A DNA stretch of 9,337 bases from Phycisphaerales bacterium (GCA_030612785.1 JAUWNF010000097.1:1-9337), one strand, 5' to 3'. Numbered from the stretch's first letter, positions 1 through 6,208 are shown. Notes: generated by a model from the letters alone, not told the origin. A program made the numbers and translations.

Positions 1-367
1 AGTTCATGTCGGGGGGATGATTCATTACATGCTGCCGGAGTCGTCGCTCTCGCCGGAGAAGGCCAAGGCCAACCCGGCCATGTTCGCCGATACCGGGATT
101 CCCGCCCTGTTTCGGGCCGCGTACGGGCTGGGGGCGTCCAAGAAGCGAATGGTGGTTAAAGTTGCGGGCGGGTCACAACTCCTGGACGACAAGGGGACCT
201 TCAACATCGGCAAGCGAAACTACGTCATGTTACGGAAGATTTTCTGGAAAAACGGCGTTCTGATCGAATCGGAGAACGTCGGTGGATCCATCAGCCGGAC
301 GCTGAAACTGGAGATCGGGACCGGCCGCGTAACGCTAAAGACGCGTGGCAAGGAGTCCGAGCTATGA
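1..367 (+). CDS. cheD: Chemoreceptor glutamine deamidase CheD (5' end missing)
   Basis: CheD deamidates specific glutamines of methyl-accepting chemotaxis receptors in the cytoplasm and in many species also binds the CheC-type phosphatase. The reading frame is open from base 2, so the gene enters from outside the window; the first ATG (17) is internal. The visible part begins VHVGGMIHYMLPES, which matches the CheD core around the catalytic histidine (the H of HYMLP, codon 23-25). The catalytic cysteine normally lies about 15-20 residues earlier and is off the window. Further family landmarks are an IGKRNY segment, and near the end VGG followed by R-x-L-x-L and the terminal GTGRV strand. The stop overlaps the next start (ATGA, 364-367), implying translational coupling with the HDOD gene. 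The visible part looks intact and functional. Identification is firm; completeness upstream cannot be judged. Confidence 0.9.
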   Translation, partial: VHVGGMIHYMLPESSLSPEKAKANPAMFADTGIPALFRAAYGLGASKKRMVVKVAGGSQLLDDKGTFNIGKRNYVMLRKIFWKNGVLIESENVGGSISRTLKLEIGTGRVTLKTRGKESEL

Positions 368-1248
368 AGGACATAAATGAGATTCTCGAACAAGTGCAAG
401 CGTTGCCGCCCCTGCCGGACACTGCCATCAAACTGATGAGCGTGGTGAACGAGCCGTCCAGCACGGTGGATGAGATCGTGGAGGCCATCAGGTACGACCA
501 GGCGGTGACTACCGACGTGCTCAAGCTGTGCAACTCGGCCTACTTCGGGCTGTCGCGCCAGGTGACCTCGCTCAATGACGCCATGATGTATTTGGGCACC
601 GTCAAAGTCCTGCAGTTAGTTATGGGGGTTCACACCAACGCACTGCTGGCGAAGGAGCAGGTGGGCTACGGACTGGAACCGGGTGTGCTCTGGAAACATT
701 CGGTGGCCGTGGCGCTGGCGTCCGCGGAGTTCGCCCAGCGCTTAAAATTGCCCAATGTCGGCCTGCCGTATACCGCCGGGCTCCTGCACGACATCGGAAA
801 GGTCATTCTCAACGAGTACGTGGCCGAGGAATTCACCGAGATCGTCCGCCGGGTTACTGAGGACAAGCTGAGTTTCATTGAAGCCGAGGAGCAGGTGCTC
901 GGGTTCTCTCACGAGCAGGTCGGCGCCCTGCTGGCGGAGCAGTGGAAGCTGCCCGACGCGATCGTGCGTTGTATTCGCCACCATCACGACCCCTCGGCGC
1001 TGGATTCACCTGACCCGCTGGTGGACGTGGTCTACCTGGCCAACTGCGTCTGCCTGCTGTTGGGTCTGGGGCTGGGAGAAGACGGCCTGTTTTACCGGGC
1101 CGACGAGGAAGTGATGCGGCGACATGGTGTCACCGAAAGCGACCTGGAGGCGGTCGGCCTTGAGACTATGACCGACCCCAAGCGGGTCCAAGAGATGTTT
1201 AGCAGCACCGCCAAGAGGAACCCAAAGGCGGTCGCCGTGGGCAAGTAG
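364..1248 (+). CDS. HDOD-domain signalling protein
   Basis: A 294-residue soluble protein with an HDOD domain, the HD-related output domain that in studied cases acts as a signalling or protein-interaction module and usually lacks a full catalytic metal site. Residues about 10-210 carry the family pattern: LPPLPDTAIKL near the N terminus, then ITTDVLKL-like and NSAYFGL segments (about 48-63), LWKHSVAVA (109-117), and AGLLHDIGK (138-146). An HD pair (H142, D143) is preserved, as are H183 and the HHH run at 206-208. This resembles a real HD metal-binding set more than in many HDOD proteins, so enzymatic activity cannot be excluded. The start is well supported by AAGGAG at 350-355, 8 nt upstream, and by the 4-bp overlap with cheD. 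Its place between cheD and cheY suggests a role in chemotaxis or linked second-messenger signalling, but the partner is unknown. Confidence 0.88.
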   Translation: MKDINEILEQVQALPPLPDTAIKLMSVVNEPSSTVDEIVEAIRYDQAVTTDVLKLCNSAYFGLSRQVTSLNDAMMYLGTVKVLQLVMGVHTNALLAKEQVGYGLEPGVLWKHSVAVALASAEFAQRLKLPNVGLPYTAGLLHDIGKVILNEYVAEEFTEIVRRVTEDKLSFIEAEEQVLGFSHEQVGALLAEQWKLPDAIVRCIRHHHDPSALDSPDPLVDVVYLANCVCLLLGLGLGEDGLFYRADEEVMRRHGVTESDLEAVGLETMTDPKRVQEMFSSTAKRNPKAVAVGK

Positions 1249-1258
1249 GAGCATAGCG

Positions 1259-1684
1259 ATGTCTAACAACGTTCTCATCGTGGACGACTCGGCAACCATC
1301 CGCCAGATGGTCAAGCGGACCATGGACATCGCCGGCCTGAATATCGGCGAGGTCTACGAGGCCTCCAACGGGATCGAAGCACTCGCCCAGCTTCATGATC
1401 ATTCCGTGGCAGTGATGGTGGTGGACATCAATATGCCCACCATGAACGGCATACAACTGCTCACGCGTATGAAGGAAAACGAGCAGTTGAAGGACATCCC
1501 TATCGTTATTGCCTCGACGGAAGGGAGCCAGAAACGAATCGATCAGATGTCGGATTTCGGCGCCTTCGGGTACGTCCGAAAACCGTTTCAGCCCGAACAG
1601 TTGCGCGATGTGTTGAAACCCTTGCTGGGAGTTACCGATGACTCAGCACCAGAAGACAGCGACGCTGACGGCGATCTTTTCTGA
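1259..1684 (+). CDS. cheY: CheY-type single-domain response regulator
   Basis: A 141-residue receiver protein, presumably phosphorylated by CheA and acting on the flagellar switch or another motility output. The receiver domain occupies residues 4-125. The acidic pair is D9-D10 (LIVDDS), the phosphoacceptor is D56 (VVDINMP), the switch hydroxyl is S86 in IASTEG, and the conserved lysine is K108 (VRKPF). No DNA-binding or enzymatic output domain follows. Instead there is a 15-residue acidic tail (about 127-141, DDSAPEDSDADGDLF) that standard CheY proteins lack. Almost all of this tail lies in the 47-bp overlap with the following gene, so it may simply reflect overlapping coding. AGGAG at 1247-1251 overlaps the HDOD stop and lies 7 nt before the ATG. 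Other CheY-like roles, such as a phosphate sink, cannot be ruled out. Confidence 0.93.
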   Translation: MSNNVLIVDDSATIRQMVKRTMDIAGLNIGEVYEASNGIEALAQLHDHSVAVMVVDINMPTMNGIQLLTRMKENEQLKDIPIVIASTEGSQKRIDQMSDFGAFGYVRKPFQPEQLRDVLKPLLGVTDDSAPEDSDADGDLF

Positions 1685-2099
1685 AGTCCTCGCGAACCTG
1701 GCGTTCATGTTCAGCGAAGATGAGGAAGGTGCCACCCCTTCGGCAGGGGATGTCTGGCTCGAAACCGAGATTGGCTACCACGGACCGCAGAGCGGCACAC
1801 TGCGGTTCTGGTGCACGCGAGAGTTCGCCGTGCAACTGGCCGCCAACCTCCTGGGAATCGACCCGAACGACGAAGACGCGGACACCAAGTCCACTGATGC
1901 GGTCAAGGAATTCATGAACATCGTCTGCGGGCAACTCATCACCGCGATCCATGGCACCGAGGCGGTTTTCGACCTGACCATCCCAAGGCTTGCCGAACTG
2001 TCCGAGACGCCCCAGTTCTCGGACGAAGAGGGCCCGCATTCATCGACCGTGTTCGTGGAAGGCCAGCGACTTCACCTCCGCTACGAGCCGGGGGCGTAA
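1638..2099 (+). CDS. cheX: CheX-like chemotaxis phosphatase
   Basis: A 153-residue protein of the CheX/CheC-type CheY-phosphatase family, expected to remove phosphate from CheY in the cytoplasm. The key signature is DAVKEFMNIVCGQL: E91 and N94 have the E-x-x-N spacing of the catalytic pair known from CheX, followed by G98. Only one such motif is evident, as in CheX rather than two-site CheC. The N-terminal helix SEVLANLAFMF and the beta segments SGTLRFWC and STVFVEGQRLHLRYEP fit the fold. The chosen ATG lies inside cheY, giving a 47-bp overlap. It is preceded by GGGAG (1627-1631) at 6 nt, and the residues it adds form the expected first helix. A later start at 1708 would cut that helix. Location directly after cheY strongly supports the pairing of enzyme and substrate. 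The family name rests on short motifs, hence moderate certainty. Confidence 0.8.
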   Translation: MTQHQKTATLTAIFSEVLANLAFMFSEDEEGATPSAGDVWLETEIGYHGPQSGTLRFWCTREFAVQLAANLLGIDPNDEDADTKSTDAVKEFMNIVCGQLITAIHGTEAVFDLTIPRLAELSETPQFSDEEGPHSSTVFVEGQRLHLRYEPGA

Positions 2100-2140
2100 T
2101 CCGCCCAGCGCTCCGTTGCGAACGATTGGAGGGATCAGCA

Positions 2141-2185
2141 ATGATTGGGTGGGCCACCCGGCTTCTCAGGGGCTTGTCGCCTTAA
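2141..2185 (+). CDS. Possible 14-codon upstream ORF before cheR
   Basis: ATG at 2141 opens a very short frame (MIGWATRLLRGLSP, then TAA). It is preceded by GGAGGGA at 2128-2134 with 6 nt spacing, the best Shine-Dalgarno match in this spacer and better than that of cheR. The ORF ends three bases before the palindromic element. It could be a leader ORF, the leftover initiation site of cheR displaced by element insertion, or chance. The bases around 2147-2159 also form a small inverted repeat (GGGTGG-G-CCACCC). No family resemblance is visible. Confidence 0.3.
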   Translation: MIGWATRLLRGLSP

Positions 2186-2187
2186 TC

Positions 2188-2252
2188 TGTAGCGTCGCCC
2201 CTTGTGGGCGGCGTAGCCTCGTTTTTCGTCACCCACAAGGGGTGACGCTACA
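2188..2252. repeat. 65-bp palindromic (REP/MITE-like) element
   Basis: Two 25-base arms, 2188-2212 and 2228-2252, are inverted copies of each other with three mismatches, around a 15-base loop that contains a run of five T. The outer ends read TGTAGCGTC and GACGCTACA, and the inner core contains CCCCTTGTGGG and its complement. In RNA at least one mismatch would be a G-U pair, so a very stable hairpin is expected. It lies between cheX and cheR, and its right end is two bases before the cheR Shine-Dalgarno sequence. The clean boundaries and high symmetry look like a dispersed palindromic element rather than an ordinary terminator. A genome-wide copy number cannot be seen from one window. Confidence 0.75.
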
Positions 2253-2254
2253 TT

Positions 2255-2259
2255 GGGGA
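2255..2259 (+). promoter_or_regulatory. Ribosome-binding site deciding the cheR start
   Basis: GGGGA lies 8 nt before ATG 2268 and two bases after the palindromic element. This favours ATG 2268 over the in-frame TTG at 2253, which would place the start upstream of the site. The stem of the element could limit ribosome access here. Confidence 0.5.
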
Positions 2260-2267
2260 TCGCCACG

Positions 2268-3113
2268 ATGGCCGTCGGCACCGAAGTCCGCGACCTCACC
2301 TGCAAAGAATATGAGCACGTCCGCGACCTGGTCTATGCCAAGAGCGGTATCAGTCTTGGTGACCAGAAGATGCAACTAGTACGGGCGCGCCTGGGCAAGC
2401 GGGTGCGCAAGGGGGGTTTCAGCTCCTACGGGGAGTACCTTCGCCATGTCGAGCAGGACGCCACCGGCGAGGAACTCTGCACCCTGTTAGACGCCATTTC
2501 GACCAACACCACCCACATGTTCCGCGAAATCCAGCATTTTAACCTCTTACGCTCCATTATCGCCGAGTGGGCGCAGAGCAAGAGTTGGCGGAGCGAGCAT
2601 TCGACCCTGCGAATCTGGAGCGCCGCCTCTTCCAGTGGCGAGGAGCCGCACTCCATCGCCATGGTCGCCTACGACACGCTGACCAGATTCCCCGGAATCG
2701 AACTCAAGATTCTGGCCACCGACATATCCGTGCAGATGCTCAACAAGGCCAATCTGGGGATCTACGAGACGCACCGGGTCGGCACGGTGCCGCCGCAGTA
2801 CCGGACCCGTTACCTCCGTAAGATCGCCAAGGATGGCAAGACGTTCCTGCAAATCGTGCCGGAGTTGCGCAGCGCGATCACCTTCGTCCGCTTTAACCTC
2901 ATGAGCCCGACGTTTCCCTTCCGCCACGGTTTCGACGTTGTCTTCTGCCGCAACGTGATGATCTATTTTGACCGCCAGACCCAGCAAACCCTGGTTAACA
3001 AGATCGCCGCCCATCTGCACCCCGGGGGGTATCTAATGATTGGCCACTCCGAAAGCCTCAACAGTATCGAACATCCCCTGGAGTACGCCAAGCCGACGGT
3101 GTATCGGAAGTAA
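2268..3113 (+). CDS. cheR: Chemoreceptor methyltransferase CheR
   Basis: CheR transfers methyl groups from S-adenosylmethionine to receptor glutamates in the cytoplasm, opposing CheB. The product has 281 residues, the usual length. The N-terminal helical domain covers about 1-85 and ends in the motif TNTTHMFRE (79-87). The SAM-binding domain follows, with IWSAASSSGEEPHSIAM (116-132), ATDIS (150-154), FDVVFCRNVMIYFD (222-235) and the final GGYLMIGHSES (253-263). All hallmark motifs are intact; no C-terminal TPR or pentapeptide tether region is present. ATG 2268 was chosen because GGGGA precedes it by 8 nt. The gene is separated from cheX by 168 bp carrying a short ORF and a palindrome, unlike the tightly packed genes before it, so its expression may be partly uncoupled from them. 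Confidence 0.95.
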   Translation: MAVGTEVRDLTCKEYEHVRDLVYAKSGISLGDQKMQLVRARLGKRVRKGGFSSYGEYLRHVEQDATGEELCTLLDAISTNTTHMFREIQHFNLLRSIIAEWAQSKSWRSEHSTLRIWSAASSSGEEPHSIAMVAYDTLTRFPGIELKILATDISVQMLNKANLGIYETHRVGTVPPQYRTRYLRKIAKDGKTFLQIVPELRSAITFVRFNLMSPTFPFRHGFDVVFCRNVMIYFDRQTQQTLVNKIAAHLHPGGYLMIGHSESLNSIEHPLEYAKPTVYRK

Positions 3114-3116
3114 CCC

Positions 3117-3221
3117 ATGCGCGGGGCTTGCGGATGGAAGCTCGTCTTCGACACGGGCACGGGACGATTGGTCGTTGAAAAGGTGAGTGGATTGACCACA
3201 ACGGCGCGCCCGGGAGGTTAA
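3117..3221 (+). pseudogene. Remnant resembling the C terminus of CheD
   Basis: The cheR-cheB spacer is filled by a 34-codon frame starting three bases after the cheR stop and ending one base before the cheB GTG. GGAAG (3106-3110) lies 6 nt before its ATG, so it may be translated. Its core, GWKLVFDTGTGRLVVEKVSG, fits the last strand pair of CheD proteins (R-K-L-V-F-x-T-x-T-G-R). Aligned without gaps to the end of the intact CheD of this window (SRTLKLEIGTGRVTLKT) it shares L and the run GTGR with the same spacing. The gene order cheR-cheD-cheB is common in bacteria, so the likely origin is loss of most of a second cheD. None of the catalytic residues remain. Alternatives are a chance ORF or a coupling peptide for cheB. 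Confidence 0.5.
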
Positions 3222-3222
3222 G

Positions 3223-4308
3223 GTGAAAAGAACCGGCCCCATCAAGGTTCTGATCGTCGATGACTCACCCCTGGTGCGCTCCATCCTCACCAGCGTGTTG
3301 TCCGAGGAGCAGGATATCGTCGTGGTCGGCGGGGCGAAGGATCCCTACGAAGCCCGGGAAATGATCATCGAGTTCCGACCAGACGTCATCATCCTCGACA
3401 TCGAGATGCCCCGCATGGACGGGCTCACCTTCCTGAAGAAGCTGGTGGTCCACTATCCGGTTCCGGTGATCATGTGCAGCGGGATGGCCCCGGCCAACAG
3501 CCGCGCCGCCTTGCAGGCGATCGAAGACGGCGCCGTTGACGTGGTGGCCAAACCCAATCGCGGCGGCACGGCGGGCCTGCGCCGCCTGGGCGGGGACCTG
3601 GCGGAGAAGATCCACGCCGCAGCCATCGCCATGCCCGCCCCGCCTCCCATCCCCCAGTCGGCGACCACGGCATCGGCCTCGTTCCGTGCCGCAGGGCTGG
3701 ATCCCCGGCGTTATCTGATAGCTATCGGCGCTTCCACCGGCGGCACCGAAGCCATCAAGAACCTGCTGTCGTGTGTGCCGGCGGATTGGCCTCCGGTGAC
3801 CATCGTTCAGCACATGCCCGAGGGGTTTACCGACTCTTTTGCCAGGCGCCTGGATGAGTTCAGCCCGTTGCGGGTCACCGAAGCCGTGGATGGCGACGTT
3901 CTCGTCCCGGGTCGGGCCTTCCTGGCCCGCGGCGGAGTGCAGATGCGCGTGCGGGTCCGCGGCGGACAATGGCGCATTGCCTACGGTTCTGATGAGCTGG
4001 TCAATCGCCACTGCCCCAGCGTGGACGTGCTCTTCGATTCCGCCGCCGAGACCATGGGGAAGCAGCTCGTCGGTATCCTGCTGACCGGCATGGGCGCCGA
4101 CGGTGCCAAGGGATTGTTGCGTATGCGCGAGGCCGGCGCCGTCACCATCGGCCAGGATCGCAAGAGTTGCGTAGTCTACGGCATGCCCAAGGTGGCGGCC
4201 GAAATCGGGGCCGTCCAGCATACCGGCGCTCCCGCCGAGATCCCTCGGATCATACTCCAGGCCCTCCGCCACCACGCCGCAGCCAAGCCCGCCGGCAGCA
4301 AAGCCTGA
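3223..4308 (+). CDS. cheB: Protein-glutamate methylesterase CheB
   Basis: CheB demethylates receptor glutamyl esters and often deamidates receptor glutamines; its esterase is activated by phosphorylation from CheA. The 361-residue protein has the standard two-domain layout. The receiver covers about 6-115, with D13-D14 (IVDDS), phosphoacceptor D59 (ILDIEMP) and K110 (AKPN). A proline/alanine-rich linker (about 135-160) follows. The esterase domain covers about 163-350, with the catalytic triad visible: S171 (GASTGG), H197 (QHMPEGFT) and D293 (GMGADGA). The conserved NRHCPSVDVLFDSAA and CVVYGMPK segments are present. Initiation is at GTG 3223 (MKRTGPIK), 5 nt after GGGAGG (3212-3217). It directly follows the CheD-like remnant and is the last gene of the + strand operon in this window. 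Confidence 0.96.
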   Translation: MKRTGPIKVLIVDDSPLVRSILTSVLSEEQDIVVVGGAKDPYEAREMIIEFRPDVIILDIEMPRMDGLTFLKKLVVHYPVPVIMCSGMAPANSRAALQAIEDGAVDVVAKPNRGGTAGLRRLGGDLAEKIHAAAIAMPAPPPIPQSATTASASFRAAGLDPRRYLIAIGASTGGTEAIKNLLSCVPADWPPVTIVQHMPEGFTDSFARRLDEFSPLRVTEAVDGDVLVPGRAFLARGGVQMRVRVRGGQWRIAYGSDELVNRHCPSVDVLFDSAAETMGKQLVGILLTGMGADGAKGLLRMREAGAVTIGQDRKSCVVYGMPKVAAEIGAVQHTGAPAEIPRIILQALRHHAAAKPAGSKA

Positions 4309-4322
4309 GATTCGTCTCCAGG
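4304..4322 (+). terminator. Small UUCG-loop hairpin at the cheB stop
   Basis: CCTGAGA and TCTCCAGG flank a TTCG tetraloop, giving a seven-pair stem with one bulged C that includes the cheB stop codon. UUCG loops are unusually stable. The following bases (TTCCCTTGCC) are only a weak T tract, so this is a poor intrinsic terminator and may instead protect the mRNA 3' end. Confidence 0.25.
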
Positions 4323-4703
4323 TTCCCTTGCCGAGGACGACACCGCCCCGCCTGGTGCGATCGGCATTTCACTGTGGGACCGGCCTACCAGTCGGTCGGA
4401 GGGTTGCTGCGACATTACTACCGCCTTGCGGCCTGAGCTTCTCACCGGTTGTTACCACGCAGCGCATCTTCGAGCGCGACCACGTGCAATGCTGCCGAGC
4501 GTTCTTGGCGCCGGGCGAGCTCGTCACACGTCCGAGTGTCGACACGCCGCCGCTACGAATCTCCCAAGACCATGTCCACGCGGACGATTCGGCAGGCCCT
4601 CGACATTTTGGAACGGCGCTAGTGAACCTGCGCGGGGCGGGAGAAACGGCCCCCGGGCCAAGTAGCGGCGCGCAGGCCCTCGTGCGTTGAAGCTGGACAG
4701 TCG
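4309..4703. other. Convergent spacer without a convincing gene
   Basis: About 395 bp separate cheB from the converging lipoprotein genes. The open frames here are rich in Arg, Pro and Ala, lack recognisable motifs and good ribosome-binding sites, and are best taken as non-coding. A 16-codon frame at 4572-4622 (MSTRTIRQALDILERR) reads somewhat like protein but has no ribosome-binding site or family match that I can see. Inverted repeats near 4627-4676 are listed separately. Confidence 0.6.
4627..4676. repeat. Inverted repeat in the convergent spacer
   Basis: An exact 8-bp inverted pair, CCTGCGCG (4627-4634) and CGCGCAGG (4669-4676), encloses a second pair, GGGGC (4634-4638) and GCCCC (4649-4653). 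The place, just past the stop of the - strand lipoprotein gene and between converging genes, would suit a bidirectional transcription barrier, but no T tract follows on either strand. In such GC-rich DNA the repeat could be chance. Confidence 0.3.
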
Positions 4704-5240
4704 TCAGTCCTTCGCTACCTCCGGGGCAGTCTCAAGATACGCAATCAGTTCGTCGAAAAGGCGCTCGCGCACAACCTCGTGTACATTCTGGCCATCGTGC
4801 GTGAACTGGTGTTCTTTTGACTTCGACGTGTACATCGCCTCATGGAAACGCACAACCCGATCCAGGAGCGCGGAGTGATCTGCGTTGTAGATATTCGCCA
4901 CTAGCCGTCCCAGGCAATAATGCACCTGCTTGTCGCCGGCGTGTTCAAACGATACGGCACACTCGACCTGGCAATCCAAGCCTGGAATGAGCTCGGGTCT
5001 CGCCCAGCCAAGGTATTCGAAGGCGCCTTGCCCGCTGGCATATGCGGCGAAGGTGCCACCGTCTTCCATGGATTCCGCGCCGATCCCTACGCGTAGCGAC
5101 GAGGCCGGTCCGCCGGGCCTCCATTGGGGCTCGGTCGGCGGCGTTCGTGAGTAATACTCCGTCTTAATGGGCTCCGCGCATCCACCTGCGCACGTCACGA
5201 TGCCGAGGATTACCAGACAGGCTAAACGGCGGCTCTGCAT
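4704..5240 (-). CDS. Predicted lipoprotein of unknown function
   Basis: A product of 178 residues that I do not recognise. A signal peptide (MQSRRLACLVILGIVTCAGGC) ends in AGGC, so the cysteine would be lipidated after cleavage. The mature part begins with a Pro-rich stretch (SRTPPTEPQWRPGG). It has three further cysteines (in LDCQVECAVS and VHYCLG) and ends in a charged, probably helical region (VHEVVRERLFDELIAYLE). The segment CLGRLVANIYNADHSALL has the alternating pattern of a beta strand and turn. ATG 5240 is preceded by GGGAG at 9 nt; the adjacent GTG at 5243 is at 6 nt and equally possible. It is separated by about 230 bp from the gene before it, so it may have its own promoter. Its role is unknown; the context suggests an envelope function. 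Confidence 0.75.
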   Translation of the reverse strand: MQSRRLACLVILGIVTCAGGCAEPIKTEYYSRTPPTEPQWRPGGPASSLRVGIGAESMEDGGTFAAYASGQGAFEYLGWARPELIPGLDCQVECAVSFEHAGDKQVHYCLGRLVANIYNADHSALLDRVVRFHEAMYTSKSKEHQFTHDGQNVHEVVRERLFDELIAYLETAPEVAKD

Positions 5241-5243
5241 CAC

Positions 5244-5474
5244 CGAGGACTCCCATTCACTTCTGCGAGAACCTGCAACACGATTCTAGTCGTTAAAGGC
5301 GCCGAACGGAACGGTTCAAGTACTGGTCCTCCAAGCGTCAGGAACAATGCCGGCAAGCTCATCGGCTGGAACCAGCCTTGGAGCATGCGCCCGCGAGCAC
5401 CCTCCGGCCAGAGGCCGACACAACCATCGCGCTGTGCGCGGACCTGAATTGCCGGAGCGGCCCACGAGACGCAT
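5244..5474 (-). other. Spacer before the last lipoprotein gene
   Basis: This 231-bp gap is much longer than the other gaps in the lipoprotein cluster. It includes a CGGCC-TCT-GGCCG hairpin (- strand) near 5408-5420 without a T tract. TAGAAT on the - strand (5283-5288) matches five of six bases of a -10 box about 40 nt before the downstream start, but there is no good -35 at the proper distance. An internal promoter is possible but weakly supported. Confidence 0.3.
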
Positions 5475-5951
5475 TCACTTGAGCCCCACTTCCTCGGGGT
5501 AGGCCAGCTCGATCACGAACCTGTCGGCAGGCCTCAGGCTTGTCGATTGAAAGACCAGCCGCACCCCGGGCTCCAGCGCGAACTCCGACCACTCAGACAC
5601 ATCCACCGGGTCCTCCTTGGCGCCTTCGTAGTAGCACGCACGCGCCACTACGCGGTAACTCTGGCGCCGGCCCTTTTCGAGAGCCTCGGCTACTATCGAC
5701 GCGTCTACCTCGAACAGCCCAGAGTCCCGGTTCAACTCGGCCCGATCAATCCCCACGTCAACGTTGTTCTTCAGCCAAGCGTTCGATACCCTGATGGATT
5801 GGGTCAGCCCTTCCTGGAATTCAGCCTGCGGCTCGTGGCAACCGTGCCCGGCAAGTGACAACGCGCAGATCACACATCCCAGCGCAGATCCAGGCCGCGG
5901 CCCGCGGCGCCGGTGAGACGCCAAGAGGCTGACCCGAGGAAACAACATCAT
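5475..5951 (-). CDS. YcfL-like (DUF1425) lipoprotein
   Basis: A 158-residue predicted lipoprotein. The signal peptide is long, with basic residues RRRGPR at 14-19, a hydrophobic segment and LAGHGC ending at C38. The mature part (about 50-155) resembles the YcfL/DUF1425 family: an initial strand SIRVSNAW, a central strand with aromatic residues (SYRVVARACYYEG, 98-110), then the typical W..F.L.PG region (W121, P128, G129) and a last strand RFVIELAYP. Such domains form small beta-sandwiches of unknown molecular function. In enterobacteria ycfL lies just upstream of lpoB, and the LpoB-like genes in this cluster support the assignment. The start overlaps the preceding stop (ATGA at 5948-5951). A second ATG follows directly, so the first residue is uncertain by one. 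Similarity is inferred by eye from pattern and context. Confidence 0.65.
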   Translation of the reverse strand: MMLFPRVSLLASHRRRGPRPGSALGCVICALSLAGHGCHEPQAEFQEGLTQSIRVSNAWLKNNVDVGIDRAELNRDSGLFEVDASIVAEALEKGRRQSYRVVARACYYEGAKEDPVDVSEWSEFALEPGVRLVFQSTSLRPADRFVIELAYPEEVGLK

Positions 5952-6208
5952 GCTCCCGCCTTTCCTTCATCTTCCACCGGAGATTCGCCGGCCGGCCCGG
6001 TTGACCGCGGGGATCCAGCGTCTTCCTCAATCTCGGTCATTGCCGGGGTCACAAAGGGACGAAGCTCCATGTAGTCATCCACGTACACGTCAGGCCCGCC
6101 AGTGCTCGCGCAACCACCCATTGTACCGGCCATGACCAGTGTCCAAACGCTCAATATAGACCACACGCGGCGGCTTGCGTTGAGCTCGAGAAGTACGTTG
6201 TGTCTCAT
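5948..6208 (-). CDS. Small acidic lipoprotein
   Basis: An 86-residue product with a clear lipoprotein signal: a basic start (ASRR), the hydrophobic stretch VWSILSVWTLVMAGTM and GGC with lipidation at C33. The mature part is only about 54 residues. It contains DVYVDDYMELRPFV and then a low-complexity tail rich in E, D, G, P and S, probably disordered. No family is recognised. It lies 21 bp after the COG3014-type gene and overlaps the YcfL-like gene by 4 bp, so it is likely cotranslated with it. The Shine-Dalgarno sequence is weak (AGAGG is too far upstream), suggesting coupling to the preceding gene. A small tethered peptide partner of the neighbouring lipoproteins would fit, but this is inference only. 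Confidence 0.65.
   Translation of the reverse strand: MRHNVLLELNASRRVWSILSVWTLVMAGTMGGCASTGGPDVYVDDYMELRPFVTPAMTEIEEDAGSPRSTGPAGESPVEDEGKAGA

Noticed and set aside
2092..2106. GGGCG/CGCCC hairpin at the cheX stop as a terminator
   Set aside because: Only five pairs, no T tract, and the operon continues with cheR.
2188..2252. Palindrome as an ordinary intrinsic terminator of cheX
   Set aside because: The T run is in the loop, not after the stem, and the right arm ends directly at the cheR ribosome-binding site.
3265..4275. Long - strand open frame (336 codons) opposite cheB
   Set aside because: It is the antisense of the clearly functional CheB, is rich in G, H, A and D as mirror frames of GC-rich genes are, and has no motif.
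4328..4690. 120-codon + strand frame in the convergent spacer
   Set aside because: Composition dominated by R, P, A and T, no ribosome-binding site, no recognisable domain, and an overlapping frame of similar quality.
5408..5420. CGGCC/GGCCG hairpin as terminator after the YcfL-like gene
   Set aside because: Short stem with no T run on either strand; likely chance in GC-rich DNA.
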